Source of the DNA: Pleurodeles waltl
Lineage: Eukaryota > Chordata > Amphibia > Caudata > Salamandridae
Assembly (NCBI RefSeq): GCF_031143425.1
Contig: NW_027150035.1
Coordinates: 1-64,000 of the forward strand
DNA length: 64,000 bases
Direction: 5' to 3'
Position 1 is the first letter of the stretch, and every line of letters starts with the position of its first letter. A program made the translations under genes and the position numbers. The notes under the pieces were generated by a model. It was not told where the DNA came from and did no database searches. It saw nothing but the letters and a program-made list of their open reading frames with translations. Positions 37,159 through 50,800 of the stretch are shown here, one piece after another.

Positions 37159-40100
37159 GTAGGTTTCCCTAGGTGGCGGCTGAGCTACAAGCCAAAATCT
37201 ACAGTTAGGCACTTTGCAAAAAACATCTCTGTTTTCCTTCAAAAATTTGGATGTGTCCACGTTGCGCTTTGGGGCGTTTCCTGTCGCGGGCGCTAGGCCT
37301 ACCCACACAAGTGAGGTATCAGTTTTATCGGGAGACGTGGGGGAACGCTGGGTGGAAGGAAATTTGTGGCTCCTCTCAGATTCCAGAACTTTCTGCCACA
37401 GAAATGTGAGGAACATGTGTTTTTTTTAGCCAAATTTTGAGGTTTGCAAAGGATTCTGGGTAACAGAACCTGGTCCGAGCCACACAAGTCACCCCATCTT
37501 GGATTCCCCTAGGTCTCTAGTTTTCAGAAATGCACAGGTTTGGTAGGTTTCCCTAGGTGGCGGCTGAGCTACAAGCCATAATCTACAGTTAGGCACTTTG
37601 CAAAAAACACCTCTGTTTTCCTTCAAAAATGTGGATGTGTCCACATTGCGCTTTGGGGCGTTTCCTCTCGCGGGCGCTAGGCCTACCCACACAAGTGAGG
37701 TATCATTTTTATCGGGAGACGTGGGGGAACGCTGGGTGGAAGGAAATTTGTGGCTCCTCTCAGATTTCAGAACGTTCTGCCACAGAAATGTGAGGAACAT
37801 GTGTTTTTTTAGCCAAATTCTGAGGTTTGCAAAGGATTCTGGGTAACAGAACCTGGCCGAGCCACACAAGTCACCCCATCTTGGATTCCCCTAGGTCTCT
37901 AGTTTTCAGAAATGCACAGGTTTGGTAGGTTTCCCTAGGTGGCGGCTGAGCTACAGTCCAAAATCTACAGGTAGGCACTTTGCAAAAAACACCTCTGTTT
38001 TCCTTCAAAAATATGGATGTGTCCACGTTGCGCTTTGGTGCGTTTCCAGTCGCGGGCGCTAGGCCTACCCACACAAGTGAGGTATCAGTTTTATCGGGAG
38101 ACGTGGGGGAACGCTGGGTGGAAGCAAATTCGTGGCTCCTCTCAGATTCCAGAACTTTCTGCCACAGAAATGTGAGGAACATGTGTTTTTTTAGCCAAAA
38201 TTTGAGGTTTGCAATGGATTCTGGGTAACAGAACCTGGTCCGAGCCACACAAGTCACCCCATCTTGGATTCCCCTAGGTCTCTAGTTTTCAGAAATGCAC
38301 AGGTTTGGTAGGTTTCCCTACGTGGCGGCTGAGCTACAGTCCAAAATCTACAGGTAGGCACTTTGCAAAAAACACCTCTGTTTTCCTTCAAAAATGTGGA
38401 TGTGTCCACGTTGCGCTTTGGGGCATTTCCTGTCGCGGGCGCTAGGCCTACCCACACAAGTGAGGTATCATTTTTATCGGGAGATGTGGGGGAACGCTGG
38501 GTGGAAGGAAATTTGTGGCTCCTCTCAGAATCCAGAACTTTCTGCCACAGAAATGTGAGGAACATGTGTTTTTTTAGCCAAATTCTGAGGTTTGCAAAGG
38601 ATTCTGGGTAACAGAACCTGGTCCGAGCCACACAAGTCACCCCATCTTGGATTCCCCTAGGTCTCTAGTTTTCAGAAATGCACAGGTTTGGTAGGTTTCC
38701 CTAGGTGGCGGCTGAGCTACAAGCCAAAATCTACAGGTAGGCACTTTGCAAAAAACACCTCTGTTTTCCTTCAAAAATTTGGATGTGTCCACGTTGCGCT
38801 TTGGGGCGTTTCGTGTCGCGGGCGGTAGGCCTACCCACACAAGTGAGGTATCATTTTTATCGGGAGACGTGGGGGAACGCTGGGTGGAAGTAAATTTGTG
38901 GCTCCTCTTAGAATCCAGAACTTTCTGCCACAGAAATGTGAGGAACATGTGTTTTTTTAGCCAAATTCTGAGGTTTGCAAAGGATTCTGGGTAACAGAAC
39001 CTGGTCCGAGCCACACAAGTCACCCCATCTTGGATTCCCCTAGGTCTCTAGTTTTCAGAAATGCACAGGTTTGGTAGGTTTCCCTAGGTGGCGGCTGAGC
39101 TACAAGCCAAAATCTACAGGTAGGCACTTTGCAAAAAACACCTCTGTTTTCCTTCAAAAATTTGGATGTGTCCACGTTGCGCTTTGGGGCGTTTCGTGTC
39201 GCGGGCGTTAGGCCTACCCACACAAGTGAGGTATCAGTTTTATCGGGAGATGTGGGGGAACGCTGGGTGGAAGCAAACTTGTGGCTCCTCTCAGATTCCA
39301 GAACTTTCTGCCACAGAAATGTGAGGAACATGTGTTTTGTTAGCCAAATTTTGAGGTTTGCAATGGATTCTGGGTAACAGAACCTGGTCCGAGCCACACA
39401 AGTCACCCCATCTTGGATTCCCCTCGGTCTCTAGTTTTCAGAAATGCACAGGTTTGGTAGGTTTCCCTAGGTGGCGGCTGAGCTACAGTCCAAAATCTAC
39501 AGGTAGGCACTTTGGAAAAAACACCTCTGTTTTCATTTAAAAATTTGGCTGTGTCCACGTTGCGCTTTGGGGCATTTCCTGTTGCGGGCGCTAGGCCAAC
39601 CCACACAAGTGAGGTATCATTTTTATCGGGAGACGTGGGGGAACGCTGGGTGGAAGGAAATTTGTTTCTCCTCTCAGATTCCAGAACTTTCTGCCACAGA
39701 AATGTGAGGAACATGTGTTTTTTTAGCCAAATTTTGAGGTTTGCAAAGGATTCTGGGTAACAGAACCTGGTCCGAGCCACACAAGTCACCCCATCTTGGA
39801 TTCCCCTAGGTCTCTAGTTCTCAGAAATGCACAGGTTTGGTAGGTTTCCCTAGGTGGCGGCTGAGCTACAAGCCAAAATCTACAGGTAGGCACTTTGCAA
39901 AAAACACCTCTGTTTTCCTTCAAAAATTTGGATGTGTCCACGTTGCGCTTTGGGGGCGTTTCCTGTCGCGGGCGCTAGGCCTACCCACACAAGTGAGGTA
40001 TCAGTTTTATCGGTAGATGTGGGGGGAACGCTGGGTGGAAGTAAATTTGTGGCTCCTCTCAGATTCCAGAACTTTCTGCCACAGAAATGTGAGGAACAAG

Positions 40101-42522
40101 TGTTTTTTTAGCCAAATTTTGAGGTTTGCAAAGGATTCTGGGTAACAGAACCTGGTCTGAGCCACACAAGTCACCCCATCTTGGATTCTCCTAGGTCTCT
40201 AGTTTTCAGAATTGCACAGGTTTGGTAGGTTTCCCTAGGTGGCGGCTGAGCTACAAGCCAAAATCTACAGGTAGGCACTTTGCAAAAAACACCTCTGTTT
40301 TCCTTCAAAAATTTGGATGTGTCCACGTTGCGCTTTGGGGCGTTTCCTGTCGCGGGCGCTAGGCCTACCCACACAAGTGAGGTATCAGTTTTATCGGGAG
40401 ATGTGGGGGAACGCTGGGTGGAAGGACATTTGTGGCTCCTCTCAGATTCCAGAACTTTCTGCCACAGAAATGTGAGGAACATGTGTTTTTTTAGCCAAAT
40501 TTTGAGGTTTGCAAAGGATTCTGGGTAACAGAACCTGGTCCGAGCCACACAAGTCACCCCATCTTGGATTCCCCTAGGTCTCTAGTTTTCAGAAATGCAC
40601 AGGTTTGGTAGGTTTCCCTAGGTGGCAGCTGAGCTACAAGCCAAAATTTACAGGTAGGCACTTTGCAAAAAACACATCTGTTTTCCTTCAAAAATTTGGA
40701 TATGTCCACGTTGCGCTTTGGGGCCTTTCCTGTCGCGGGCGCTAGGCCTACCCACACAAGTGAGGTATCATTTTTATCGGGAGACGTGGGGGAACGCTGG
40801 GTGGAAGGAAATTTGTGGCTCCTCTCAGATTCCAGAACTTTCTGCCACAGAAATGTGAGGAACATGTGTTTTTTTAGCCAAATTTTGAGATTTGCAAAGG
40901 ATTCTGGGTAACAGAACCTGGTCCGAGCCACACAAGTCACCCCATCTTAGATTCCCCTAGGTCTCTAGTTTTCAGAAATGCACGGGTTTGGTAGGTTTCC
41001 CTAGGTGGCGGCTGAGCTACAAGCCAAAATCTACAGGTAGGCACTTTGCAAAAAACACCTCTGTTTTCCTTCAAAAATTTGGATGTGTCCACGTTGCGCT
41101 TTGGGGCGTTTCCTGTCACGGGCGCTAGGCCTACCCACACAAGTGAGGTATAATTTTTATCGGGAGACGTGGGGGAACGCTGGGTGGAAGGAAATTTGTG
41201 GGTCCTCTCAGATTCCAGAACGTTCTGCCACAGAAATGTGAGGAACATGTGTTTTGTTAGCCAAATTCTGAGGTTTGCAAAGGATTCTGGGTAACAGAAC
41301 CTGGTCCGAGCCACACAAGTCACCCCATCTTGGATTCCCCTAGGTCTCTAGCTTTCAGAAATGCACAGGTTTGGTAGGTTTCCCTAGGTGGCGGCTGAGC
41401 TACAGGCCAAAATCTACAGGTAGGCACTTTGCAAAAAACACCTCTGTTTTCCTTCAAAAATTTGGCTGTGTCCACGTTGCGCTTTGGGGCATTTCCTGTC
41501 GCGGGCGCTAGGCCTACCCACACAAGTGAGGTATCATTTTTATCGGGAGACGTGGGGGAACGCTGGGTGGAAGCAAATTCGTGGCTCCTTTCAGATTCCA
41601 GAACTTTCTGCCACATAAATGTGAGGAACATGTGTTTTTTTAGCCAAATTTTGAGGTTTGCAATGGATTCTGGGTAACAGAACCTGGTCCGAGCCACACA
41701 AGTCACCCCATCTTGGATTCCCCTAGGTCTCTAGTTTTCAGAAATGCACAGGTTTGGTAGGTTTCCCTAGGTGGCGGCTGAGCTACAAGCCAAAATCTAC
41801 AGGTAGGCACTTTGCAAAAAACACCTCTGTTTTCCTTCAAAAATTTGGATGTGTCCACGTTGCGCTTTGGGGCGTTTTCTGTCGCGGGCGCTAAGCCTAC
41901 CCACACAAGTGAGGTATCATTTTTATCGGGAGACATGGGGGAACGCTGGGTGGAAGGAAATTTGTGGCTCCTTTCAGATTCCAGAACGTTCTGCCACAGA
42001 AATGTGAGGAACATGTGTTTTTTTAGCCAAATTCTGAGATTTGCAAAGGATTCTGGGTAACAGAACCTGGTCCGAGCCACACAAGTCACCCCATCATGGA
42101 TTCCCCTAGGTCTCTAGTTTTCAGAAATGCACAGGTTTGGTAGGTTTCCCTAGGTGGCGGCTGAGCTACAGTCCAAAATCTACAGGTAGGCACTTTGCAA
42201 AAAACACCTCTGTTTTCATTCAAAAATTTGGCTGTGTCCACGTTGCGCTTTGGGGCATTTCCTGTTGTGGGCGCTAGGCCAACCCACACAAGTGAGGTAT
42301 CATTTTTATCGGGAGACGTGGGGGAACGCTGGGTGGAAGGAAATTTGTGGCTCCTCCCAGATTCCAGAACTTTCTGCCACAGAAATGTGAGGAACATGTG
42401 TTTTTTTAGCCAAATTTTGAGGTTTGCAAAGGATTCTGGGTAACAGAACCTGGTCCAAGCCACACAAGTCACCCCATCTTGGATTCCCCTAGGTCTCTAG
42501 TTTTCAGAATTGCACAGGTTTG
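37159..42522 (+). repeat. Monomers 98-111: 14-monomer duplicate of 84-97
   Basis: The type order L M P Q R S T U V W X Y Z plus a D-like monomer repeats monomers 84-97 at an offset of 5363 bp, rising to 5365 bp after monomer 105, which has gained two G residues (TTTGGGGGCG near 39953 and GTGGGGGGAAC near 40020) and is 385 bp, the longest monomer here. The copy carries the derived marks of monomers 85 and 88, not the ancestral states of 61 and 64, so unit 4 was the template. It ends in monomer 111, whose 3' half (CTCCCAGATT, GTCCAAGCC) differs from monomer 97. Confidence 0.85.
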
Positions 42523-43288
42523 GTAGGTTTCTCTAGGTGGCGGCTGAGCTACAAGCCAAAATCTACAGGTAGGCACTTTGCAAAAAACACCTCTGTTTTC
42601 CTTCAAAAATTTGGATGTGTCCACGTTGCGCTTTGGGGCGTTTCCAGTCGCGGGCGCTAGGCCTACCCACACAAGTGAGGTATCAGTTTTATCGGGAGAC
42701 GTGGGGGAACGCTGGGTGGAAGGAAATTTGTGGCTCCTCCCAGATTCCAGAACTTTCTGCCACAGAAATGTGAGGAACATGTGTTTTTTTAGCCAAATTT
42801 TGAGGTTTGCAAAGGATTCTGGGTAACAGAACCTGGTCCAAGCCACACAAGTCACCCCATCTTGGATTCCCCTAGGTCTCTAGTTTTCAGAATTGCACAG
42901 GTTTGGTAGGTTTCTCTAGGTGGCGGCTGAGCTACAAGCCAAAATCTACAGGTAGGCACTTTGCAAAAAACACCTCTGTTTTCCTTCAAAAATTTGGATG
43001 TGTCCACGTTGCGCTTTGGGGCGTTTCCAGTCGCGGGCGCTAGGCCTACCCACACAAGTGAGGTATCAGTTTTATCGGGAGATGTGGGGGAACGCTGGGT
43101 GGAAGGAAATTTGTGGCTCCTCTCAGATTCCAGAACTTTCTGCCACAGAAATGTGAGGAACATGTGTTTTTTTAGCCAAATTTTGAGGTTTGCAAAGGAT
43201 TCTGGGTAACAGAACCTGGTCCGAGCCACACAAGTCACCCCATCTTGGATTCCCCTAGGTCTCTAGTTTTCAGAAATGCACAGGTTTG
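42523..43288 (+). repeat. Monomers 112-113: local single-monomer tandem duplication
   Basis: The two neighbours share rare states seen nowhere to their left: TTTCTCTAGG at phase 6-15, GTTTCCAGTCGCGGG near phase 118, and a preceding CAGAATTGCAC. Monomers 111 and 112 share CTCCCAGATT and GTCCAAGCC in their 3' halves. Together these show that a 383-bp segment running from the middle of one monomer to the middle of the next was duplicated once. Monomer 113 then differs by GAGATGTG and CTCTCAGATT. All three types derive from the V and D-like monomers of the preceding block. Confidence 0.75.
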
Positions 43289-44437
43289 GTAGGTTTCCCT
43301 AGGTGGCAGCTGAGCTACAAGCCAAAATCTACAGGTAGGCACTTTGCAAAAAACACATCTGTTTTCCTTCAAAAATTTGGATATGTCCACGTTGTGCTTT
43401 GGGGCGTTTACTGTCACGGGCGCTAGGCCTACCCACACAAGTGAGGTATCATTTTTATCGGGAGACGTGGGGGAACGCTGGGTGGAAGGAAATTTGTGGC
43501 TCCTCTCAGATTCCAGAACTTTCTGCCACAGAAATGTGAGGAACATGTGTTTTTTTAGCCAAATTTTGAGGTTTGCAAAGGATTCTGGGTAACAGAACCG
43601 GGTCCGAGCCACACAAGTCACCCCATCTTAGATTCCCCTAGGTCTCTAGTTTTCAGAAATGCACAGGTTTGGTAGGTTTCCCTAGGTGGCGGCTGAGCTA
43701 CAAGCCAAAATCTAGAGGTAGGCACTTTGCAAAAAACACCTCTGTTTTCCTTCAAAAATTTGGATGTGTCCACGTTGCGCTTTGGGGCGTTTCCTGTCAC
43801 AGGCGCTAGGCCTACCCACACAAGTGAGGTATCATTTTTATCGGGAGACGTGGGGGAACGCTGGGTGGAAGGAAATTTGTGGGTCCTCTCAGATTCCAGA
43901 ACGTTCTGCCACAGAAATGTGAGGAACATGTGTTTTGTTAGCCAAATTCTGAGGTTTGCAAAGGATTCTGGGTAACAGAACCTGGTCCGAGCCACACAAG
44001 TCACCCCATCTTGGATTCCCCTAGGTCTCTAGTTTTCAGAAATGCACAGGTTTGGTAGGTTTCCCTAGGTGGCGGCTGAGCTACAGGCCAAAATCTACAG
44101 GTAGGCACTTTGCAAAAAACACCTCTGTTTTCCTTCAAAAATTTGGCTGTGTCCACGTTGCGCTTTGGGGCATTTCCTGTTGAGGGCGCTAGGCCTACCC
44201 ACACAAGTGAGGTATCATTTTTATCGGGAGACGTGGGGGAACGCTGGGTGGAAGCAAATTCGTGGCTCCTCTCAGATTCCAGAACTTTCTGCCACAGAAA
44301 TGTGAGGAACATGTGTTTTTTTAGCCAAATTTTGAGGTTTGCAATGGATTCTGGGTAACAGAACCTAGTCCGAGCCACACAAGTCACCCCATCTTGGATT
44401 CCCCTAGGTCTCTAGTTTTCAGAAATGCACAGGTTTG
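42906..44437 (+). repeat. Monomers 113-116: V W X Y string, first of two 9-monomer-spaced copies
   Basis: These four monomers repeat the V W X Y order of 92-95 and 106-109 in diverged form, and they recur as monomers 122-125 at an offset of 3448 bp. Shared marks of the pair include GCGTTTACTGTCACGGG in the W-like monomers (114, 123) and GGGTCCTCTC with TTTTGTTAGCC in the X-like monomers (115, 124). Private changes in this copy: GTTGTGCTTT in monomer 114 (CpG lost at 43395), CTAGAGGTAGG and TCACAGGCG in monomer 115, and GTTGAGGGC in monomer 116. Confidence 0.7.
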
Positions 44438-46353
44438 GTAGGTTTCCCTAGGAGGCGGCTGAGCTACAGGCCAAAATCTACAGGTAGGCACTTTGCAAAA
44501 AACACCTCTGTTTTCCTTCAAAAATTTGGCTGTGTCCACGTTGCGCTTTGGGGCATTTCCTGTTGCGGGCGCTAGGCCAACCCACACAAGTGAGGTATCA
44601 TTTTTATCGGGAGACGTGGGGGAACGCTGGGTGGAAGGAAATTTGTGGCTCCTCTCAGATTCCAGAACTTTCTGCCACAGAAATGTGAGGAACAAGTGTT
44701 TTTTTAGCCAAATTTTGAGGTTTGCAAAGGATTCTGGGTAACAGAACCTGGTCCGAGCCACACAAGTCACCCCATCTTGGATTCCCCTAGGTCTCTAGTT
44801 TTCAGAAATGCACAGGTTTGGTAGGTTTCCCTAGGTGGCGGCTGAGCTACAAGCCAAAATCTACAGGTAGGCACTTTGCAAAAAACACCTCTGTTTTCAT
44901 TCAAAAATTTGGATGTGTCCACGTTGCGCTTTGGGGCATTTCCTGTTGCGGGCGCTAGGCCAACCCACACAAGTGAGGTATCATTTTTATCGGGAGACGT
45001 GGGGGAACGCTGTGTGGAAGGAAATTTGTGGCTCCTCCCAGATTCCAGAACTTTCTGCCACAGAAATGTGAGGAACATGTGTTTTTTTAGCCAAATTTTG
45101 AGGTTTGCAAAGGATTCTGGGTAACAGAACCTGGTCCGAGCCACACAAGTCACCCCATCTTGGATTCCCCTAGGTCTCTAGCTTTCAGAAATGCACAGGT
45201 TTGGTAGGTTTCCCTAGGTGGCGGCTGAGCTACAGGCCAAAATCTACAGGTAGGCACTTTGCAAAAAACACCTCTGTTTTCCTTCAAAAATTTGGATATG
45301 TCCACGTTGCGCTTTGGGGCATTTCCTGTCGCGGGCGCTAGGCCTACCCACACAAGTGAGGTATCATTTTTATCGGGAGACGTGGGGGAACGCTGGGTGG
45401 AAGCAAATTCGTGGCTCCTTTCAGATTCCAGAACTTTCTGCCACAGAAATGTGAGGAACATGTGTTTTTTTAGCCAAATTTTGAGGTTTGCAATGGATTC
45501 TGGGTAACAGAACCTGGTCCGAGCCACACAAGTCACCCCATCTTCGATTCCCCTAGGTCTCTAGTTTTCAGAAATGCACAGGTTTGGTAGGTTTCCCTAG
45601 GTGGCGGCTGAGCTACAAGCCAAAATCTACAAGGAAGGCACTTTGCAAAAAACACCTCTGTTTCCCTTCAAAAATTTGGATGTGTCCACGTTGCGCTTTG
45701 GGGAGTTTTCTGTTGCGGGCGCTAAGCCTACCCACACAAGTGAGGTATCATTTTTATCGGGAGACATGGGGGAACGCTGGGTGGAAGGAAATTTGTGGCT
45801 CCTTTCAGATTCCAGAACGTTCTGCCACAGAAATGTGAGGAACATGTGTTTTTTTAGCCAAATTCTGAGATTTGCAAAGGGTTCTGGGTAACAGAACCTG
45901 GTCCGAACCACACAAGTCACCCCATCTTGGATTCCCCTAGGTCTCTAGTTTTCAGAAATGCACAGGTTTGGTAGGTTTCCCTAGGTGGCGGCTGAGCTAC
46001 AGTCCAAAAGCTACAGGTAGGCACTTTGCAAAAAACACCTCTGTTTTCATTCAAAAATTTGGCTGTGTCCACGTTGCGCTTTGGGGCATTTCCTGTTGCG
46101 GGCGCTAGGCCAACCCACACAAGTGAGGTATCATTTTTATCGGGAGACGTGGGGGAACGCTGGGTGGAAGCAAATTTGTGGCTCCTCCCAGATTCGAGAA
46201 CTTTCTGCCACAGAAATGTGAGGAACATGTGTTTTTTTAGCCAAATTTTGAGGTTTGCAAAGGATTCTGGGTAACAGAACCTGGTCCGAGCCACACAAGT
46301 CACCCCATCTTGGATTCCCCTAGGTCTCTAGTTTTCAGAATTGCACAGGTTTG
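44438..46353 (+). repeat. Monomers 117-121: D-like, chimeric, Y, Z and D-like types
   Basis: Monomer 117 is a D-like unit with GGAACAAGTG, a state otherwise seen in U-type and later monomers. Monomer 118 combines GGATGTG with the D-like CATTTCC, TTGCGGG and CCAACCC. Monomers 119-121 repeat the Y, Z, D-like order of 109-111 about 3830 bp away (ten monomers). Monomer 120 carries a one-base insertion with a substitution (ACAAGGAAGGC), plus TTTCCCTTC and GGGAGTTTTC, making it one of the most divergent units. Monomer 121 has AAAAGCTACAGG. Confidence 0.65.
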
Positions 46354-47885
46354 GTAGGTTTCCCTAGGTGGCGGCTGAGCTACAAGCCAAAATCTACAGG
46401 TAGGCACTTTGCAAAAAACACCTCTGTTTTCCTTCAAAAATTTGGATGTGTCCACGTTGCGCTTTGGGGCGTTTCCTGTCGCGGGCGCTAGGCCTACCCA
46501 CACAAGTGAGGTATCAGTTTTATCGGGAGATGTGGGGGAACGCTGGGTGGAAGGAAATTCGTGGCTCCTCTCAGATTCCAGAACTTTCTGCCACAGAAAT
46601 GTGAGGAACATGTGTTTTTTTAGCCAAATTTTGAGGTTTGCAAAGGATTCTGGGTAACAGAACCTGGTCCGAGCCACACAAGTCACCCCATCTTGGATTC
46701 CCCTAGGTCTCTAGTTTTCAGAAATGCACAGGTTTGGTAGGTTTCCCTAGGTGGCAGCTGAGCTACAAGCCAAAATCTACAGGTAGGCACTTTGCAAAAA
46801 ACACATCTGTTTTCCTTCAAAAATTTGGATATGTCCACGTTGCGCTTTGGGGCGTTTACTGTCACGGGCGCTAGGCCTACCCACACAAGTGAGGTATCAT
46901 TTTTATCGGGAGACGTGGGGGAACGCTGGGTGGAAGGAAATTTGTGGCTCCTCTCAGATTCCAGAACTTTCTGCCACAGAAATGTGAGGAACATGTGTTT
47001 TTTTAGCCAAATTTTGAGGTTTGCAAAGGATTCTGGGTAACAGAACCTGGTCCGAGCCACACAAGTCACCCCATCTTAGATTCCCCTAGGTCTCTAGTTT
47101 TCAGAAATGCACAGGTTTGGTAGGTTTCCCTAGGTGGCGGCTGAGCTACAAGCCAAAATCTACAGGTAGGCACTTTGCAAAAAACACCTCTGTTTTCCTT
47201 CAAAAATTTGGATGTGTCCACGTTGCGCTTTGGGGCGTTTCCTGTCACGGGCGCTAGGCCTACCCACACAAGTGAGGTATCATTTTTATCGGGAGACGTG
47301 GGGGAACGCTGGGTGGAAGGAAATTTGTGGGTCCTCTCAGATTCCAGAACGTTCTGCCACAGAAATGTGAGGAACATGTGTTTTGTTAGCCAAATTCTGA
47401 GGTTTGCAAAGGATTCTGGGTAACAGAACCTGGTCCGAGCCACACAAGTCACCCCATCTTGGATTCCCCTAGGTCTCTAGTTTTCAGAAATGCACAGGTT
47501 TGGTAGGTTTCCCTAGGTGGCGGCTGAGCTACAGGCCAAAATCTACAGGTAGGCACTTTGCAAAAAACACCTCTGTTTTCCTTCAAAAATTTGGCTGTGT
47601 CCACGTTGCGCTTTGGGGCATTTCCTGTTGCGGGCGCTAGGCCTACCCACACAAGTGAGGTATCATTTTTATCGGGAGATGTGGGGGAACGCTGGGTGGT
47701 CGCAAATTCGTGGCTCCTCTCAGATTCCAGAACTTTCTGCCACAGAAATGTGAGGAACATGTGTTTTTTTAGCCAAATTTTGAGGTTTGCAATGGATTCT
47801 GGGTAACAGAACCTGGTCCGAGCCACACAAGTCACCCCATCTTGGATTCCCCTAGGTCTCTAGTTTTCAGAAATGCACAGGTTTG
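46354..47885 (+). repeat. Monomers 122-125: V W X Y string, second copy
   Basis: This repeats 113-116 at 3448 bp spacing (nine monomers plus the one-base insertion of monomer 120). It keeps the ancestral bases at several sites where the first copy is altered, for example TTGCGCTTT in monomer 123. Private change: GGTGGTCGCAAATTCG in monomer 125. It is followed by a Z-type monomer (126), so the full V W X Y Z order is preserved across the copy. Confidence 0.7.
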
Positions 47886-50800
47886 GTAGGTTTCCCTAGG
47901 TGGCGGCTGAGCTACAAGCCAAAATCTACAGGTAGGCACTTTGCAAAAAACACCTCTGTTTTCCTTCAAAAATTTGGATGTGTCCACGTTGCGCTTTGGG
48001 GCGTTTTCTGTCGCGGGCGCTAAGCCTACCCACACAAGTGAGGTATCATTTTTATCGGGAGACATGGGGGAACGCTGGGTGGAAGGAAATGTGTGGCTCC
48101 TCTCAGATTCCAGAACGTTCTGCCACAGAAATGTGAGGAACACGTGTTTTTTTAGCCAAATTCTGAGGTTTGCAAAGGATTCTGGGTAACAGAACCTGGT
48201 CCGAGCCACACAAGTCACCCCATCTTGGATTCCCCTAGGTCTCTAGTTTTCAGAAATGCACAGGTTTGGTAGGTTTCCCTAGGTGGCGGCTGAGCTACAG
48301 GCCAAAATCTACAGGTAGGCACTTTGCAAAAAACACCTCTGTTTTCCTTCAAAAATTTGGCTGTTTCCACGTTGCGCTTTGGGGCATTTCCTGTCGCGGG
48401 CGCTAGGCCTACCCACACAAGTGAGGTATCATTTTTATCGGGAGACGTGGGGGAACGCTGGGTGGAAGGAAATTTGTGGCTCCTCTCAGATTCCAGAACT
48501 TTCTGCCACAGAAATGTGAGGAACATGTGTTTTTTTAGCCAAATTTTGAGGTTTGTAAAGGGTTCTGGGTAACAGAACCTGGTCCGAGTCACACAAGTCA
48601 CCCCATCTTGGATTCCCCTAGGTCTCTAGTTTTTAGAAATGCACAGGTTTGGTAGGTTTCCCTAGGTGGCGGCTGAGCTACAAGCCAAAATCTACAGGTA
48701 GGCACTTTGCAAAAAACACCTCTGTTTTCCTTCAAAAATTTGGATGTGTCCACGTTGCGCTTTGGGGCGTTTCCTGTCGCGGGCGCTAAGCCTACCCACA
48801 CAAGTGAGGTATCATTTTTATCGGGAGACGTGGGGGAACGCTGGGTGGAAGGAAATTTGTGGCTCCTCTCAGATTCCAGAACGTTCTGCCACAGAAATGT
48901 GAGGAACATGTGTTTTGTTAGCCAAATTTTGAGGTTTGCAAAGGGTTCTGGGTAACAGAACCTGGTCCGAGCCACACAAGTCACCCCATCTTGGATTCCC
49001 CTAGGTCTCTAGTTTTCAGAAATGCACAGGTTTGGTAGGTTTCCCTAGGTGGCAGCTGAGCTACAAGCCAAAATCTACAGGTAGGCACTTTGCAAAAAAC
49101 ACCTCTGTTTTCCTTCAAACATTTGGATATGTCCACGTTGCGCTTTGGGGCGTTTCCTGTCGCAGGCGCTAGGCCTACCCACACAAGTGAGGTATCATTT
49201 TTATCGGGAGACGTGGGGGAACGCTGGGTGGAAGGAAATTTGTGGCTCCTCTCAGATTCCAGAACTTTCTGCCACAGAAATGTGAGGAACATGTGTTTTT
49301 TTAGCCAAATTTTGAGGTTTGCAAAGGGTTCTGGGTAACAGAACCTGGTCCGAGCCACACAAGTCACCCCATCTTGGATTCCCCTAGGTCTCTAGTTTTC
49401 AGAAATGCACAGGTTTGGTAGGTTTCCCTAGGTGGCGGCTGAGCTACAAGCCAAAATCTACAGGTAGGCACTTTGCAAAAAACACCTCTGTTTTCCTTCA
49501 AAAATTTGGTTGTGTTCACGTTGCGCTTTGGGGCGTTTCCTGTCGCGGGCGCTAAGCCTACCCACACAAGTGAGGTATCATTTTTATCGGGAGACGTGGG
49601 GGAACGCTGGGTGGAAGGAAATTTGTGGCTCCTCTCAGAATCCAGAACTTTCTGCCACAGAAATGTGAGGAACATGTGTTTTTTTTAGCCAAATTTTGAG
49701 GTTTGCAAAGGATTCTGGGTAACAGAACCTGGTCCGAGCCACACAAGTCACCCCATCTTGGATTCCCCTAGGTCTCTAGTTTTCAGAAATGCACAGGTTT
49801 GGTAGGTTTCCCTAGGTGGCGGCTGAGCTACAAGCCAAAATCTACAGGTAGGCACTTTGCAAAAAACACCTCTGTTTTCCTTCAAACATTTGGATGTGTC
49901 CACGTTGCGCTTTGGGGCATTTCCTGTCGCGGGCGCTAGGCCTACCCACACAAGTGAGGTATCAGTTTTATCGGTAGATGTGGGGGAACGCTGGGTGGAA
50001 GGAAATTTGTGGCTCCTCTCAGATTCCAGAACTTTCTGCCACAGAAATGTGAGGAACAAGTGTTTTTTTAGCCAAATTTTGAGGTTTGCAAAGGATTCTG
50101 GGTAACAGAACCTGGTCCGAGCCACACAAGTCACCCCATCTTGGATTCCCCTAGGTCTCTAGTTTTCAGAAATGCACAGGTTTGGTAGGTTTCCCTAGGT
50201 GGCGGCTGAGCTACAAGCCAAAATCTACAGGTAGGCACTTTGCAAAAAACACCTCTGTTTTCCTTCAAAAATTTGGATGTGTCCACGTTGCGTTTTGGGG
50301 CGTTTCCTGTCGCGGGCGCTAGGCCTACCCACACAAGTGAGGTATCATTTTTATCGGGAGACGTGGGGGAACGCTGGGTGGAAGGAAATTTGTGGCTCCT
50401 CTCAGATTCCAGAACGTTCTGCCACAGAAATGTGAGGAACATGTGTTTTTTTAGCCAAATTTTGAGGTTTGCAAAGGATTCTGGGTAACAGAACCTGGTC
50501 CGAGCCACACAAGTCACCCCATCTTGGATTCCCCTAGGTCTCTAGTTTTCAGAAATGCACAGGTTTGGTAGGTTTCCCTAGGTGGCGGCTGAGCTACAGT
50601 CCAAAATCTACAGGTAGGCACTTTGCAAAAAACACCTCTGTTTTCCTTCAAAAATTTGGATGTGTCCACGTTGCGCTTTGGGGCGTTTCCTGTCGCGGGC
50701 GCTAGGCCAACCCACACAAGTGAGGTATCATTTTTATCGGGAGACGTGGGGGAACGCTGGGTGGAAGGAAATTTGTGGCTCCTCTCAGATTCCAGAACTT

